DNA of 18,438 bases from Anaerolineales bacterium (GCA_011772595.1 WVZH01000175.1:10626-29063); one strand, 5' to 3'. Counted from the stretch's first letter, positions 7,206 to 15,133 are shown. Numbers and translations: made by a program. The notes: generated by a model from the sequence alone, not told the origin.

Positions 7206-8657
7206 TTAGCCCTTAATGACAGCCAGTGGTCGTAATCGGGCCACCTTTGCGGCTATGCCCGCTTTCGTGACCACCTCAATCACCGCGTCCACGTCCTTGT
7301 AAGCTTGCGGAGCTTCCTCAGCGAGACCGGGCATGGAACCAGCACGCACTCGGATGCCACGTCTTTCAAGTTCGCCGAGCAATTGATCGCCACGCACGGA
7401 GCGTTTGGCTTTCTTGCGGCTCATGGTTCTTCCCGCTCCATGACAGGTGGAGCCAAAAGCAAGTGTCATGCTCTTCTCGGTACCCATCAGCACCCAGGAG
7501 GCAGTTCCCATACTACCTGGGACTAAGACGGGTTGACCTAGTTCTCTGTACTCGTCGGGGAGACCCTCGAAGCCGGGTCCAAAAGCACGAGTGGCTCCTT
7601 TACGGTGCACGCAGACGGTCATCCTTTCTCCGTCGATCACGTGCTCCTCGATCTTTCCTATGTTGTGGGCGATGTCATAGACCTGGTGTAGATCCCAGTC
7701 TTTTACCTTACCTGCTAGCGCTTCCTCGAATGCGTTTCGAGCGTGATGAGTGAGGACTTGCCGGTTCGCAAAGGCGTAATTGGCTGCACATGCCATGGCT
7801 GCGTAATAGCGTTTACCCTCTGGTGAGTTGAGGGGAGCGCAAACGAGTTCGCGGTCTGGGAGATTGATGTTGAGGCGTCTTACGGCGCCCTGAAGTTCGC
7901 GTACATAATCCGAGCAAATTTGATGCCCAAATCCGCGCGAACCGCAATGGATCTGCAACGCAAGGTTTCCTTCTTGTAGTCCCATTGCACGAGCGGCATC
8001 CGGATGGAATACTTGTTCGATTAGATCGACTTCGATGAAGTGGTTGCCTGCACCGAGGGTGCCCAATTGAGGGCGCCCTCGTTGTTTAGCCCTGTCGCTC
8101 ACGAATGTAGGATCGGCGGCGTCGATACGACCACCTTCCTCCGTACGTACTACGTCCTCTGGCCTTGCAAACCCATTCTTTAAAGCCCATTCCGATCCGT
8201 GGCGACAAACCTTGTCAAGCTGCTTGGCACTCAGTCGTACACTGCCCTTCACGCCAACCCCACTAGGGCAATGTGCATAGAGCGAATTTGCTAGATCACC
8301 CAACCAGGGTTCGATCTCCTCAGCTGAGATGCGGCTCGTTAGCAAGCGTACGCCGCAATTAATGTCGTAGCCGATTCCACCCGGTGAGATCACACCATCT
8401 GGAAGTCTGGTAGCAGCCACTCCCCCGATAGGGAATCCATAGCCTTGATGGACATCTGGCATGACGACTACTTGGCCGACCAAACCTGGTAGCGTCGCCG
8501 CGTTTACCGACTGCACAAGGGATCGATCGCCCAGTGAGGCCTCGAGAATCCTTTCATCCGCAAAGAGGCGCACTGGTACACGCATTCCCTCACGAAAATC
8601 TTTCGGAATTTCCCAAAGGACATCACTAATCTTAGTAAAATCTTGTTTACGGATCAT
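7206..8657 (-). CDS. rtcB: RNA-splicing ligase RtcB (GTP-dependent, 3'-phosphate/2',3'-cyclic phosphate to 5'-OH)
   Basis: Joins RNA ends left by tRNA splicing or RNA damage, using GTP and Mn2+ through a guanylylated His. The 483-residue length matches archaeal-type RtcB. Active-site residues line up with the Pyrococcus horikoshii enzyme: D98 and C101 in [15 protein letters not shown]206 in [10 protein letters not shown]237 in [15 protein letters not shown]331 in IAHNIGK, and nucleophile H406 in STCHGAGR (P. horikoshii D95, C98, H203, H234, H329, H404). HRKGATRAF and [11 protein letters not shown] are also present. The ATG at 8657 has an AGGAGG (complement of 8664-8669) six bases upstream. 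That site starts right after the archease stop, so the two are cotranscribed. It probably works in RNA repair, since intron-containing tRNA is not implied here. Confidence 0.96.
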   Translation of the reverse strand: MIRKQDFTKISDVLWEIPKDFREGMRVPVRLFADERILEASLGDRSLVQSVNAATLPGLVGQVVVMPDVHQGYGFPIGGVAATRLPDGVISPGGIGYDINCGVRLLTSRISAEEIEPWLGDLANSLYAHCPSGVGVKGSVRLSAKQLDKVCRHGSEWALKNGFARPEDVVRTEEGGRIDAADPTFVSDRAKQRGRPQLGTLGAGNHFIEVDLIEQVFHPDAARAMGLQEGNLALQIHCGSRGFGHQICSDYVRELQGAVRRLNINLPDRELVCAPLNSPEGKRYYAAMACAANYAFANRQVLTHHARNAFEEALAGKVKDWDLHQVYDIAHNIGKIEEHVIDGERMTVCVHRKGATRAFGPGFEGLPDEYRELGQPVLVPGSMGTASWVLMGTEKSMTLAFGSTCHGAGRTMSRKKAKRSVRGDQLLGELERRGIRVRAGSMPGLAEEAPQAYKDVDAVIEVVTKAGIAAKVARLRPLAVIKG

Positions 8658-8670
8658 GGCCTACCTCCTA

Positions 8671-9105
8671 CTATACATCAAACACCACGGTCGTCTCCAA
8701 ACCCTCTTCGGTTGAGATGATTTCCAGATTATGATAAGTCACAGCCTTGATCTCTTTCTTCAGATCCACCAGGGGTGTTTCTTCGAGCACAGCTGACAAA
8801 TGAGTTTCGTCTAGGTGCTCTATGTGGATGTTTAGAAAGGTTACATTCCGTGTTTCAATGTGGAAGAGCAGTTCTTCCAGCCAGGTTACCAGCAAGCTCT
8901 CGTTATCGAATGCTTCTAGCTCAATATTGCGTTTCTTGCTCCTCGTTGATTCGGGCTTGGCCTGTATAAGTTGGAGCATTCCAAACGCAGCGTTGCGGAA
9001 CAATGCTGGAGCTGTCTTTCCTCGCACCCGCAACGCCCAATCGGCAGTATGTTCAATCTCCTCGAAGGTCGATTCTTGCGTCTTGTTTGATGATGTATTG
9101 TTCAT
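8671..9105 (-). CDS. Archease, RtcB activator
   Basis: Small protein that speeds up guanylylation and multiple turnover of RtcB. The 144-residue product begins with a polar stretch and then has the family signature EEIEHTADWALRVRGKTAPALFRNAAFGM (about residues 15-43), with the conserved acidic residues of EHTAD. The C-terminus TTVVFDV carries another conserved Asp. It lies 13 bases upstream of rtcB on the same strand, the usual pairing. The ATG at 9105 has an AAGGGGA-type Shine-Dalgarno about six bases upstream. Confidence 0.93.
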   Translation of the reverse strand: MNNTSSNKTQESTFEEIEHTADWALRVRGKTAPALFRNAAFGMLQLIQAKPESTRSKKRNIELEAFDNESLLVTWLEELLFHIETRNVTFLNIHIEHLDETHLSAVLEETPLVDLKKEIKAVTYHNLEIISTEEGLETTVVFDV

Positions 9106-9130
9106 GCCCGTCCCCTTGCATGTATATAGT

Positions 9131-9136
9131 ATTATA
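9131..9136 (-). promoter_or_regulatory. Putative -10 box for archease-rtcB
   Basis: The minus strand reads TATAAT at 9136-9131, a perfect -10, placing transcript start about 20 bases before the archease ATG. No good -35 box is seen at 17 bases (TCCCCT). Confidence 0.4.
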
Positions 9137-9203
9137 TGTTACCACCACGACGAAGGGGACGGTGGATCATATCGCAGCGCGGATCGTGTTTGTGGCCATA
9201 GCC

Positions 9204-9215
9204 ATACCATGGTAT
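9204..9215. repeat. 12-bp perfect palindrome in the archease/FHA divergent region
   Basis: ATACCATGGTAT is self-complementary and lies between the two divergent genes, 68 bases beyond the archease -10 and 43 bases before the FHA -35. It could be an operator half-site pair, but there is one copy only, and a palindrome this short can occur by chance. Confidence 0.2.
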
Positions 9216-9257
9216 AAAACTGGAGGATGCGTCCCGGTTGATAGTACAGATTATCAC

Positions 9258-9286
9258 TTGGTCAATATCATAGAGTGACTTATAAT
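9258..9286 (+). promoter_or_regulatory. Putative promoter giving a leaderless FHA transcript
   Basis: TTGGTC (9258-9263), 17-base spacer, perfect TATAAT (9281-9286). The normal start point seven bases after the -10 box falls on 9293, the A of the ATG of the FHA gene. No Shine-Dalgarno sequence lies between. This fits leaderless transcription and decides the start codon. Confidence 0.5.
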
Positions 9287-9292
9287 CTTGAC

Positions 9293-10174
9293 ATGGATAA
9301 GCGCCTCATAACACTCGAACGGGCAATACGTTCAGCAATTCGAACCAGCGTAACCCGATTACCCTGGCGAAATTTCTCGATTAACACACTCTCCAATCAC
9401 TTGGCAAAAGAAATCTTAGCTACCGCGCGCTCAGACAACGAGGGTCAGTCCTTTGCACCTGACCAATATACGCTAAGCATCCACCCTCGCGAGACAGGTG
9501 AACTGCACGGAGCAACGCCAGAGGTGCAGAGAGAAGTTGCGCTCGATCTGAAGGGGGCGCTTGAAAAGAGCGACTTTCTCGTTACGCGCGAGCCTCACAT
9601 CACCTTAGCCACGGATCCAACACTCCCCAGGGGGGAAGTACGTGTAATTGCCTGGCACAGCAGTGATCCGTCCGAATTTGAGCGTCCTGAAGAGCCCGAA
9701 GGGATGTTAGCGCCAGATCAACCCGCCCTGGGTGCCTTCCTCGTAGTAGAGGGGAAGAAACACTTCCCGCTCACCAAGCCAATCGTCACGATAGGGCGTT
9801 TGGTCGACAACGATTTGGTCTTGGATGATCGCCATATCTCAAGGCGACACGCACAACTCAGGGCGCATAGCGGGCGGTATAAGATCGTTGATTTAGAGTC
9901 TACTGTCGGTACGAAAGTCAACGGGCGATTAATTAAGGAACAAGAATTAAAGCCGGGGGACTTGATCAAACTAGCGAAGATCGAGTTGATTTATGGCGAA
10001 GATCCTGGTGGCCCGCCTGATGTAACACCACGCTACGAACCCACTCCCAAACCTCCCGAAACCCGCGATCGTCCAACGCCCCTTAATCTGAAGATCGTTA
10101 GGCTAGAAGATTCCGCAGAGCAGGATCCGTCATCGCCAGTAGACAGGAAGCGACCTGCCGAAAGCGGAATTTAG
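9293..10174 (+). CDS. DUF3662-FHA domain protein, FhaA-like (first of a tandem pair)
   Basis: Predicted cytoplasmic phosphothreonine-reading adaptor. From ATG 9293 it has 293 residues. Residues 1-125 match the DUF3662 N-terminal domain of actinobacterial FhaA (LERAIRSAIRTSV, SFAPDQYTLSIHP, FLVTREPHITLATDPTLPRGEVRVIAWHS). A linker leads to an FHA domain at about 147-235, with TIGR (166-169), ISRRHAQL (182-189) and VNG (209-211). A Pro-rich tail follows. The usual NGT in the recognition loop reads VGT (205-207). An upstream GTG at 9275 is in frame but overlaps the -10 box, so I prefer 9293. In actinobacteria FhaA binds phosphorylated MviN/pseudokinase and acts in peptidoglycan control. Here a related role is inferred from the SEDS gene downstream. 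Confidence 0.85.
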   Translation: MDKRLITLERAIRSAIRTSVTRLPWRNFSINTLSNHLAKEILATARSDNEGQSFAPDQYTLSIHPRETGELHGATPEVQREVALDLKGALEKSDFLVTREPHITLATDPTLPRGEVRVIAWHSSDPSEFERPEEPEGMLAPDQPALGAFLVVEGKKHFPLTKPIVTIGRLVDNDLVLDDRHISRRHAQLRAHSGRYKIVDLESTVGTKVNGRLIKEQELKPGDLIKLAKIELIYGEDPGGPPDVTPRYEPTPKPPETRDRPTPLNLKIVRLEDSAEQDPSSPVDRKRPAESGI

Positions 10175-10176
10175 TA

Positions 10177-10998
10177 ATGAAGAGTCACTTACACCGATTA
10201 GAGAAACAGATAGAGAAGCTCGTCGAAGATTCGCTGAGTCGTTTACTGGGGGTTGAAATTCAACCCGCTTCTATCGCAAGTCAACTCGCACGAGCCATGG
10301 ATGACGGTGTCCGCTATAGTGAGTCGGATCAGCCCTTTGCCCCTGATCAATTTGCTCTGACATTCAATCCTCAGGACGTTGATGCCTTGCTAAAGCATGC
10401 ACCTGGGTTGCACGATGATCTAGCTTCTGGTCTGCTGGAGGTTGCCCGGACGAACGATTACAGACTTTCGCGAGAACCACAAGTCACACTGGCTGCCGAC
10501 CCGACTTTGTCTAGACGTGAGGTGCGGGTTGTAGCATGGCATAGTAGTAGCCCCGTTGAGTTCACACAGGCAATTACACAGGAGGAGAATTCAGAGCGAG
10601 GTGGGATCCCCTCTGGTGCATATCTCGTTGTAGGTGGATCCCGCCATTATCCATTAGATCAACCGGTTATCAATATTGGACGCCGCCTCGACAATCATTT
10701 GATTCTCGATGATCCACACGTTTCAAGAACCCATGCTCAGATTCGTGCACGTGATTCACGCTACGTGCTCTTTGATCTCGGTTCTACCTCCGGCACACGT
10801 GTCAACAATCGCTCAATAAATCAACATATCCTTCAGCCTGGCGACGTCATCAGAATCGCGGATATAAATCTCGTCTACGGGGAAGACCCAAGTGGTCCAC
10901 CGGAGGAGACTTCCTCCTATATCCCACCTTTTCCACCGCGGCCCGCTGGAGACCAGCCTACTCGAACGTCAAACTGGCATAGAGATACAGACCAATGA
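10177..10998 (+). CDS. DUF3662-FHA domain protein, FhaA-like (second of a tandem pair)
   Basis: Paralogue of the preceding gene, starting two bases after its stop. 273 residues: DUF3662-type domain (1-125; HRLEKQIEKLVEDSLSRL, PFAPDQFALTFNP, YRLSREPQVTLAADPT, EVRVVAWHSS) and an FHA domain (about 147-235; NIGRR, VSRTHAQI, GSTSGTRVNN), ending in a Pro-rich stretch. The two proteins align almost without gaps from about residue 100 to 240, pointing to tandem duplication. The N-terminal halves differ more, and this copy is closer to the classical FhaA N-terminus. The NGT of the FHA loop reads SGT. Its stop overlaps the next start by four bases (ATGA), so translation is coupled. Confidence 0.87.
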   Translation: MKSHLHRLEKQIEKLVEDSLSRLLGVEIQPASIASQLARAMDDGVRYSESDQPFAPDQFALTFNPQDVDALLKHAPGLHDDLASGLLEVARTNDYRLSREPQVTLAADPTLSRREVRVVAWHSSSPVEFTQAITQEENSERGGIPSGAYLVVGGSRHYPLDQPVINIGRRLDNHLILDDPHVSRTHAQIRARDSRYVLFDLGSTSGTRVNNRSINQHILQPGDVIRIADINLVYGEDPSGPPEETSSYIPPFPPRPAGDQPTRTSNWHRDTDQ

Positions 10999-11453
10999 GC
11001 GCAGCAACCCTGCTCCTTGCACTCAGGTTGTTGATGGCGTTAACACTTTATGCGTTCTTTGCTGCTATCCTTATTTACTTATGGCGGGACCTTCGCAGCG
11101 CAAGTCTATTTTCACAGCAGATTCCACTTGCACATCTTCACCTTCAGGAGCAGGACTCGGAGGTGCGTCAATTCCGTCTTACGGAAGTCAATCTCGTCGG
11201 ACGAACACCTGAGAACTCGATCACGATAGCAGATGACACAATCTCTTCACATCATGCACGATTGTCCTTTTATAAGGGTCAGTGGTGGGTGGAGGATTTA
11301 GGCTCTCGGAACGGCACAAGAGTCAATGACATTCCCGTTGAAGTGCCACTCGTCGTAACCCATGGTGATCGAATTGAACTGGGTAGAGTTTCGTTGAAGT
11401 TCGTAACAGGTCCCTTTGCTGATCCCCCAAAACAGACAACAATTGAAGAATAA
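10995..11453 (+). CDS. Membrane-anchored FHA domain protein, FhaB-like
   Basis: 152 residues: one N-terminal membrane helix (about 4-29, LLLALRLLMALTLYAFFAAIL), a short basic turn (WRDLR), a linker, and a C-terminal FHA domain (about 60-138). FHA residues: VGR (68-70), ISSHHARL (83-90), LGSRNGTRVND (102-112). Unlike the two upstream proteins it keeps the canonical NGT. The layout matches actinobacterial FhaB (FipA), which sits at the membrane and is recognised by Ser/Thr kinase signalling at division sites. It overlaps the upstream gene by four bases. It probably forms a three-gene FHA operon. Confidence 0.85.
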   Translation: MSAATLLLALRLLMALTLYAFFAAILIYLWRDLRSASLFSQQIPLAHLHLQEQDSEVRQFRLTEVNLVGRTPENSITIADDTISSHHARLSFYKGQWWVEDLGSRNGTRVNDIPVEVPLVVTHGDRIELGRVSLKFVTGPFADPPKQTTIEE

Positions 11454-11505
11454 GCCATATTCTCACGAATTTATTTAATAGAAAGCTCACCTTTTGTAAG
11501 TAATT

Positions 11506-11533
11506 CGATCGGGTGATGGTCATTAACCGATCG
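11506..11533. repeat. Inverted repeat upstream of mtnP
   Basis: CGATCGG (11506-11512) and CCGATCG (11527-11533) form a 7-bp stem with a 14-base loop. It lies 53 bases after the FhaB-like gene and about 29 bases before the mtnP -35 box. No T-run follows on either strand. It could be an operator or a weak terminator. Confidence 0.3.
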
Positions 11534-11561
11534 ATCAGGTACGGAGCATCCTCATGCATTC

Positions 11562-11590
11562 CTGACAAGTTGCAATACCTGTGCTAAGAT
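11562..11590 (+). promoter_or_regulatory. Strong putative promoter for mtnP and the SEDS fusion gene
   Basis: CTGACA (11562-11567), 17-base spacer, TAAGAT (11585-11590). The -35 matches 5 of 6 bases. Predicted start is near 11597, giving a leader of about 20 bases before the ATG at 11618. The TGTGCTAAGATAGC context matches the tyrS promoter at 13 of 14 positions. Confidence 0.6.
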
Positions 11591-11617
11591 AGCGCGCAAT
11601 TGAATCTTGGAGGCTCA

Positions 11618-12484
11618 ATGGAGACATCACCAGTTCTTGGAATACTCGGCGGATCGGGCTTGTACGCGATGCAGAATGCCATACAGGTGGAGGTCGTTGA
11701 ACTCGATACACCGTTTGGTAATCCGAGTTCCTCTGTGGTGATAGGAGATTTGAATGGGAAGCGTTTCGCCTTTATCGCTCGGCATGGTGAAGGTCATATA
11801 TATTCCCCTGCGGAGGTTAATTATCGGGCAAATATCTATGCCATGAAGATGCTCGGTGTGAAGCACTTAATCTCTGTGAGTGCATGTGGATCGTTGCGTG
11901 AGGATTATGCACCAGGAGATATCGTTGTCCCAGATCAACTTTTCGACAGGACAGAAGGCCGCCACCGCTCTTTCTTTGGGGACGGCTTGGTGGCCCATGT
12001 GAATGTCGCCGATCCATTTTGTCCGGTATTATCCAATCGGCTCGTTAAAAGCGTTGAGGAGTCGGGCGGGGTTGTCCACGATAGTGGGACTTTCATCACA
12101 ATCCCCGGGCCACGTTTTTCTACCAAGGCTGAATCGAACACCTATCGAGCTTGGGGCATGTCGATAATCGGTATGACCTGTTCTCCAGAGGCATTCCTGG
12201 CACGAGAAGCAGAAATGTGTTATGCCAGTATGGCTCATGTGACAGACTACGATGTATGGCACACGACGGAGGAACCCGTCACCGTGGAGCGTATAATCCA
12301 AACGTTACAAGCCAATACGAAGTTGGCCCAATCAGCGATCGCCTTACTTCTCGAACAGCATACAGAGGAATGGGAATGTGATTGTGGAGATGCTCTCAAG
12401 GATGCTTTAATCACCAATCCAGAGTTTATCCCCTCGGATACACGTAGGAGGCTATCCATCCTTGTCGAGCGTTATCTTTCTTGA
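11618..12484 (+). CDS. mtnP: S-methyl-5'-thioadenosine phosphorylase
   Basis: Phosphorolyses 5'-methylthioadenosine to adenine and 5-methylthioribose-1-phosphate, the entry to methionine salvage after polyamine synthesis. 288 residues with GGSGL (11-15), the phosphate-binding RHGEGH (55-60), NYRANIYAMK, SACGSL, IPGPRFSTKAES, GMTCSPEAFLAREAEMCYA and the VTDYDVW segment whose Asp residues mark MTAP rather than 6-oxopurine PNP. I chose ATG 11618 (GGAGG at 11609-11613) over an in-frame TTG at 11600, since the conserved GILGGSGL core starts right after it. Its 3' end overlaps the SEDS fusion gene by 23 bases, so the two are probably coupled. A metabolic link between them is not obvious. Confidence 0.92.
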   Translation: METSPVLGILGGSGLYAMQNAIQVEVVELDTPFGNPSSSVVIGDLNGKRFAFIARHGEGHIYSPAEVNYRANIYAMKMLGVKHLISVSACGSLREDYAPGDIVVPDQLFDRTEGRHRSFFGDGLVAHVNVADPFCPVLSNRLVKSVEESGGVVHDSGTFITIPGPRFSTKAESNTYRAWGMSIIGMTCSPEAFLAREAEMCYASMAHVTDYDVWHTTEEPVTVERIIQTLQANTKLAQSAIALLLEQHTEEWECDCGDALKDALITNPEFIPSDTRRRLSILVERYLS

Positions 12485-15119
12485 TCGAATCGAAGAGATA
12501 GATCGGCGCGAGGTCCGCCTCTTGGGCCTCGCGTTCGCTTTTCTTCTTTTCATTGCGATCGCCATGTTGATCGCTCCTGTGGTTCGACAACAATCGTGGT
12601 CGGCGTTAGGATCGCGCTTTTTACACTTGCTCGTCTTGCCCATATGGCTCACATGTGTGTGGCTTCTGAGGAGGGAGTTACGGCGAGTGCGTCCTCATCG
12701 CGATCCCGTCCTGCTCCCTGTTGGATCGCTCTTGGCTGGTTGGGGGATGCTGCTAGTCTGGAGGTTAGCCCCAGATTTCGGACTTCGCCAAACAGGTTGG
12801 TTTATAGTTGGGACTTGCGCCATGCTTTTTGTGTTCCGGTTGCCGTCAGACCTGCGATGGCTTCGACGCTATCGTTACCTGTGGTTGATCGCTGGTGTAA
12901 CTCTAACCGCTCTGACGCTAATATTTGGAACGAACCCCTCAGGCGTGGAACCGCGTTTATGGCTCGGTTGCTGTGGAATCTACCTGCAACCTTCGGAACC
13001 CCTGCGATTATTGCTGATCGCATTCGTGGCCTCCTATTTAGCGGATCACCTTGCGTTTCGATGGGCCGAGGGATCGCCTCCGTGGATACCGACGTTGGTT
13101 CCTTTAATAGTGATCTGGGGATTGTCGGTTGTATTGTTGGTTGTCCAACGCGATCTGGGAACAGGAATGCTGTACCTCGTTATTCTGGCGGTATTGCTTT
13201 ACCTCGTCTCACGGAGATGGCAGGTTCTCTTCATTGCGGTAGGGTTGGCAGTGATTGGTGCTCGTTTGGGTTACGGTCTTCTCGATGTTGTGCGGATACG
13301 CACGGAGGCGTGGCTCAATCCATGGCAAGATCCCATCGGAGGCTCTTACCAATTGGTACAAGGTCTCATCGCCATTGCATCAGGAGGTGTTTTTGGAAGG
13401 GGTGTGGGTATCGGCGCTCCTACATTTGTGCCCGTTGTGCATTCTGATTTTGTATTTGCTGCCGTCCTCGAGGAATGGGGCTTGCTGGGAGGGCTAGGTA
13501 TTGTCGCCCTTTTCGCGATACTCGTTGCTAGAGGTTTAAGAGCTGCAGCGAGAAGCCGGGATCCGTTTGCGACGATCCTTGCAGCAGGGTTGGCGGTTGC
13601 ATTCGGTCTACAATCGATCTTGATCCTTGGCGGGACAATTCGATTGTTACCCCTCGCCGGGATTACATTGCCTTTTGTCTCGTATGGTGGTTCCTCATTG
13701 GTCACCAGCTTATTGGCCTTATCGTTTCTGCTCCTTCTTTCAGGCGGTGGCGGAAGCTCTGAAAGCTTCGCGCGACCAATTCGAAACATCCAGATTGGCT
13801 TGACCTGCGCCTGGGTCGGAGTGGCGCTCGTACTCGGCTGGTGGAGTCTCTATCGAGCGTCCGTTCTCACCGCACGGACTGACAATCCAAGGAGGGGCAT
13901 CTCGGAACTATACACCCTCCGGGGTCGCATCCTCGATCGATTGGGGAAGGTCCTGGCCGAATCTGTCGGTGAGAGAGGAGATTTTCAGCGTCTCTATCCA
14001 GACCCTTGGGCCGTGACGGTTGTTGGATTTAATTCTCTTTCCTATGGTCAATCTGGTGTGGAGAGCTCGATGGATTTGGTTTTACGAGGCGAAGAAGGGC
14101 ATCCGACTCTCGACCTCTGGTGGTCGCATCTTTTGTGGGGTAACCCACCTCATGGATTGGACGTTGGCCTCACGATCGACACTAATCTCCAAAAGGCAGC
14201 CGCAGAAGCATTGAGCGGGCACAAAGGTTCAATCGTAATCCTCGACGCGAAGAGCGGGGAGATCCTTGCGATGGTCTCGTCGCCATCCTTTAACCCGAAT
14301 CGGTTGGAGCAGGACTGGGCCACGCTAACAACGCGTGAAGATGGACCGCTTCTCAATCGAGCCACGCAAGGGCGATATCAACCAGGAATGGCCATGACGC
14401 CATTTGTGCTTGCTTGGGCGCAAGCCATGGAGGTCGCTGACAGCAACGATCGTGTCTCTGGTATGACTGAACCTTTCAAAGTTCAAGGTGCGACATTAAC
14501 CTGTCGGGAGACATCCCTTAGTGGGAGAGAGAACACTCTTGCCGGAGCACTTCGTCTGGGTTGTCCGGGCCCTTTCGTAAAACTCGGTGAGATGCTTGGT
14601 GGTGAGGGTCTGTCTGAAATGGTGAAAGGGTTCGGACTGGATGTTTCGCCTTCGATCCGACTCGAGCATGTTCTGATCCAATCCTTTCCTGAGCCCCTAG
14701 GAGTGGATGATTTGAGAGCGGTGGCGATCGGCCAGGGACCGGTAACCGTTACACCGCTTCAGATGGCTCGGGCGTTTGCAACTTTCCTACGGGCAGGTAG
14801 CCTCCCAGCCTTGCAGGTTGTGCGCGAGATTAGCACGACTGAGGGAACGTGGCAGGAACAATCTCCGCTTGATACCGAGGCGGAAGTTATTCCGCATGAG
14901 ATCAGCTCGTCCATTCTTGAGGCTCTGATGGGGGAGAATGGAAATGTTTTAGCTTACTCTGCGGAAGCATTTTCTGGATCTGAGACCGGGAAACTTGCTT
15001 GGTTTTTCGGTGCTGATTTAGACAATCCCTCCCCAAGACTTGTCATGGTGGTACTTGAGGAAGCAACACTCTCTCAGGCACGGCAAGCAGGGGAAGGGTT
15101 GCTTGGGTTGGACGCCTAG
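12462..15119 (+). CDS. Fused SEDS glycosyltransferase (RodA/FtsW) and PBP-like domain with degenerate transpeptidase motifs
   Basis: 885-residue membrane protein. Residues 1-430 are a SEDS polymerase with about 12 hydrophobic helices and family motifs LQPSEPLRL (175-183), VQRDLGTG (228-235), PVVHSDFVFAAVLEEWG (324-340, with the catalytic-type Asp at D329) and LPFVSYGGSSL (403-413). SEDS proteins polymerise lipid II into glycan strands. Another helix (about 444-464) leads into a class B PBP-like region of PbpA type: LRGRILDRLGKVLAE, LTIDTNLQ, GSIVILDAKSGEILAMVSSPSFNPNRL, LLNRATQGRYQPG and IGQGPVTVTPLQMARAFA. By eye all three catalytic motifs are altered: SxxK is MAMT (643-646), SxN is GCP (700-702) and KTGT is ETGK (841-844). 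The fold-level motifs around them persist. So the PBP part probably cannot bind penicillin or cross-link, and may act as a built-in SEDS activator. The start is TTG at 12462, with AGGAGG 10 bases upstream inside mtnP. Confidence 0.88.
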   Translation: MSSVIFLDRIEEIDRREVRLLGLAFAFLLFIAIAMLIAPVVRQQSWSALGSRFLHLLVLPIWLTCVWLLRRELRRVRPHRDPVLLPVGSLLAGWGMLLVWRLAPDFGLRQTGWFIVGTCAMLFVFRLPSDLRWLRRYRYLWLIAGVTLTALTLIFGTNPSGVEPRLWLGCCGIYLQPSEPLRLLLIAFVASYLADHLAFRWAEGSPPWIPTLVPLIVIWGLSVVLLVVQRDLGTGMLYLVILAVLLYLVSRRWQVLFIAVGLAVIGARLGYGLLDVVRIRTEAWLNPWQDPIGGSYQLVQGLIAIASGGVFGRGVGIGAPTFVPVVHSDFVFAAVLEEWGLLGGLGIVALFAILVARGLRAAARSRDPFATILAAGLAVAFGLQSILILGGTIRLLPLAGITLPFVSYGGSSLVTSLLALSFLLLLSGGGGSSESFARPIRNIQIGLTCAWVGVALVLGWWSLYRASVLTARTDNPRRGISELYTLRGRILDRLGKVLAESVGERGDFQRLYPDPWAVTVVGFNSLSYGQSGVESSMDLVLRGEEGHPTLDLWWSHLLWGNPPHGLDVGLTIDTNLQKAAAEALSGHKGSIVILDAKSGEILAMVSSPSFNPNRLEQDWATLTTREDGPLLNRATQGRYQPGMAMTPFVLAWAQAMEVADSNDRVSGMTEPFKVQGATLTCRETSLSGRENTLAGALRLGCPGPFVKLGEMLGGEGLSEMVKGFGLDVSPSIRLEHVLIQSFPEPLGVDDLRAVAIGQGPVTVTPLQMARAFATFLRAGSLPALQVVREISTTEGTWQEQSPLDTEAEVIPHEISSSILEALMGENGNVLAYSAEAFSGSETGKLAWFFGADLDNPSPRLVMVVLEEATLSQARQAGEGLLGLDA

Positions 15120-15133
15120 ATACCAGAACCCCC

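Noticed and set aside
11506..11533. Terminator after the FHA operon
   Set aside because: The stem is only 7 bp with a 14-base loop, and there is no T-run on either strand; kept only as an inverted repeat.
12596..13447. 283-codon plus-strand open frame inside the SEDS region
   Set aside because: Overlaps the well-supported SEDS frame completely and shows no recognisable motif or membrane pattern.
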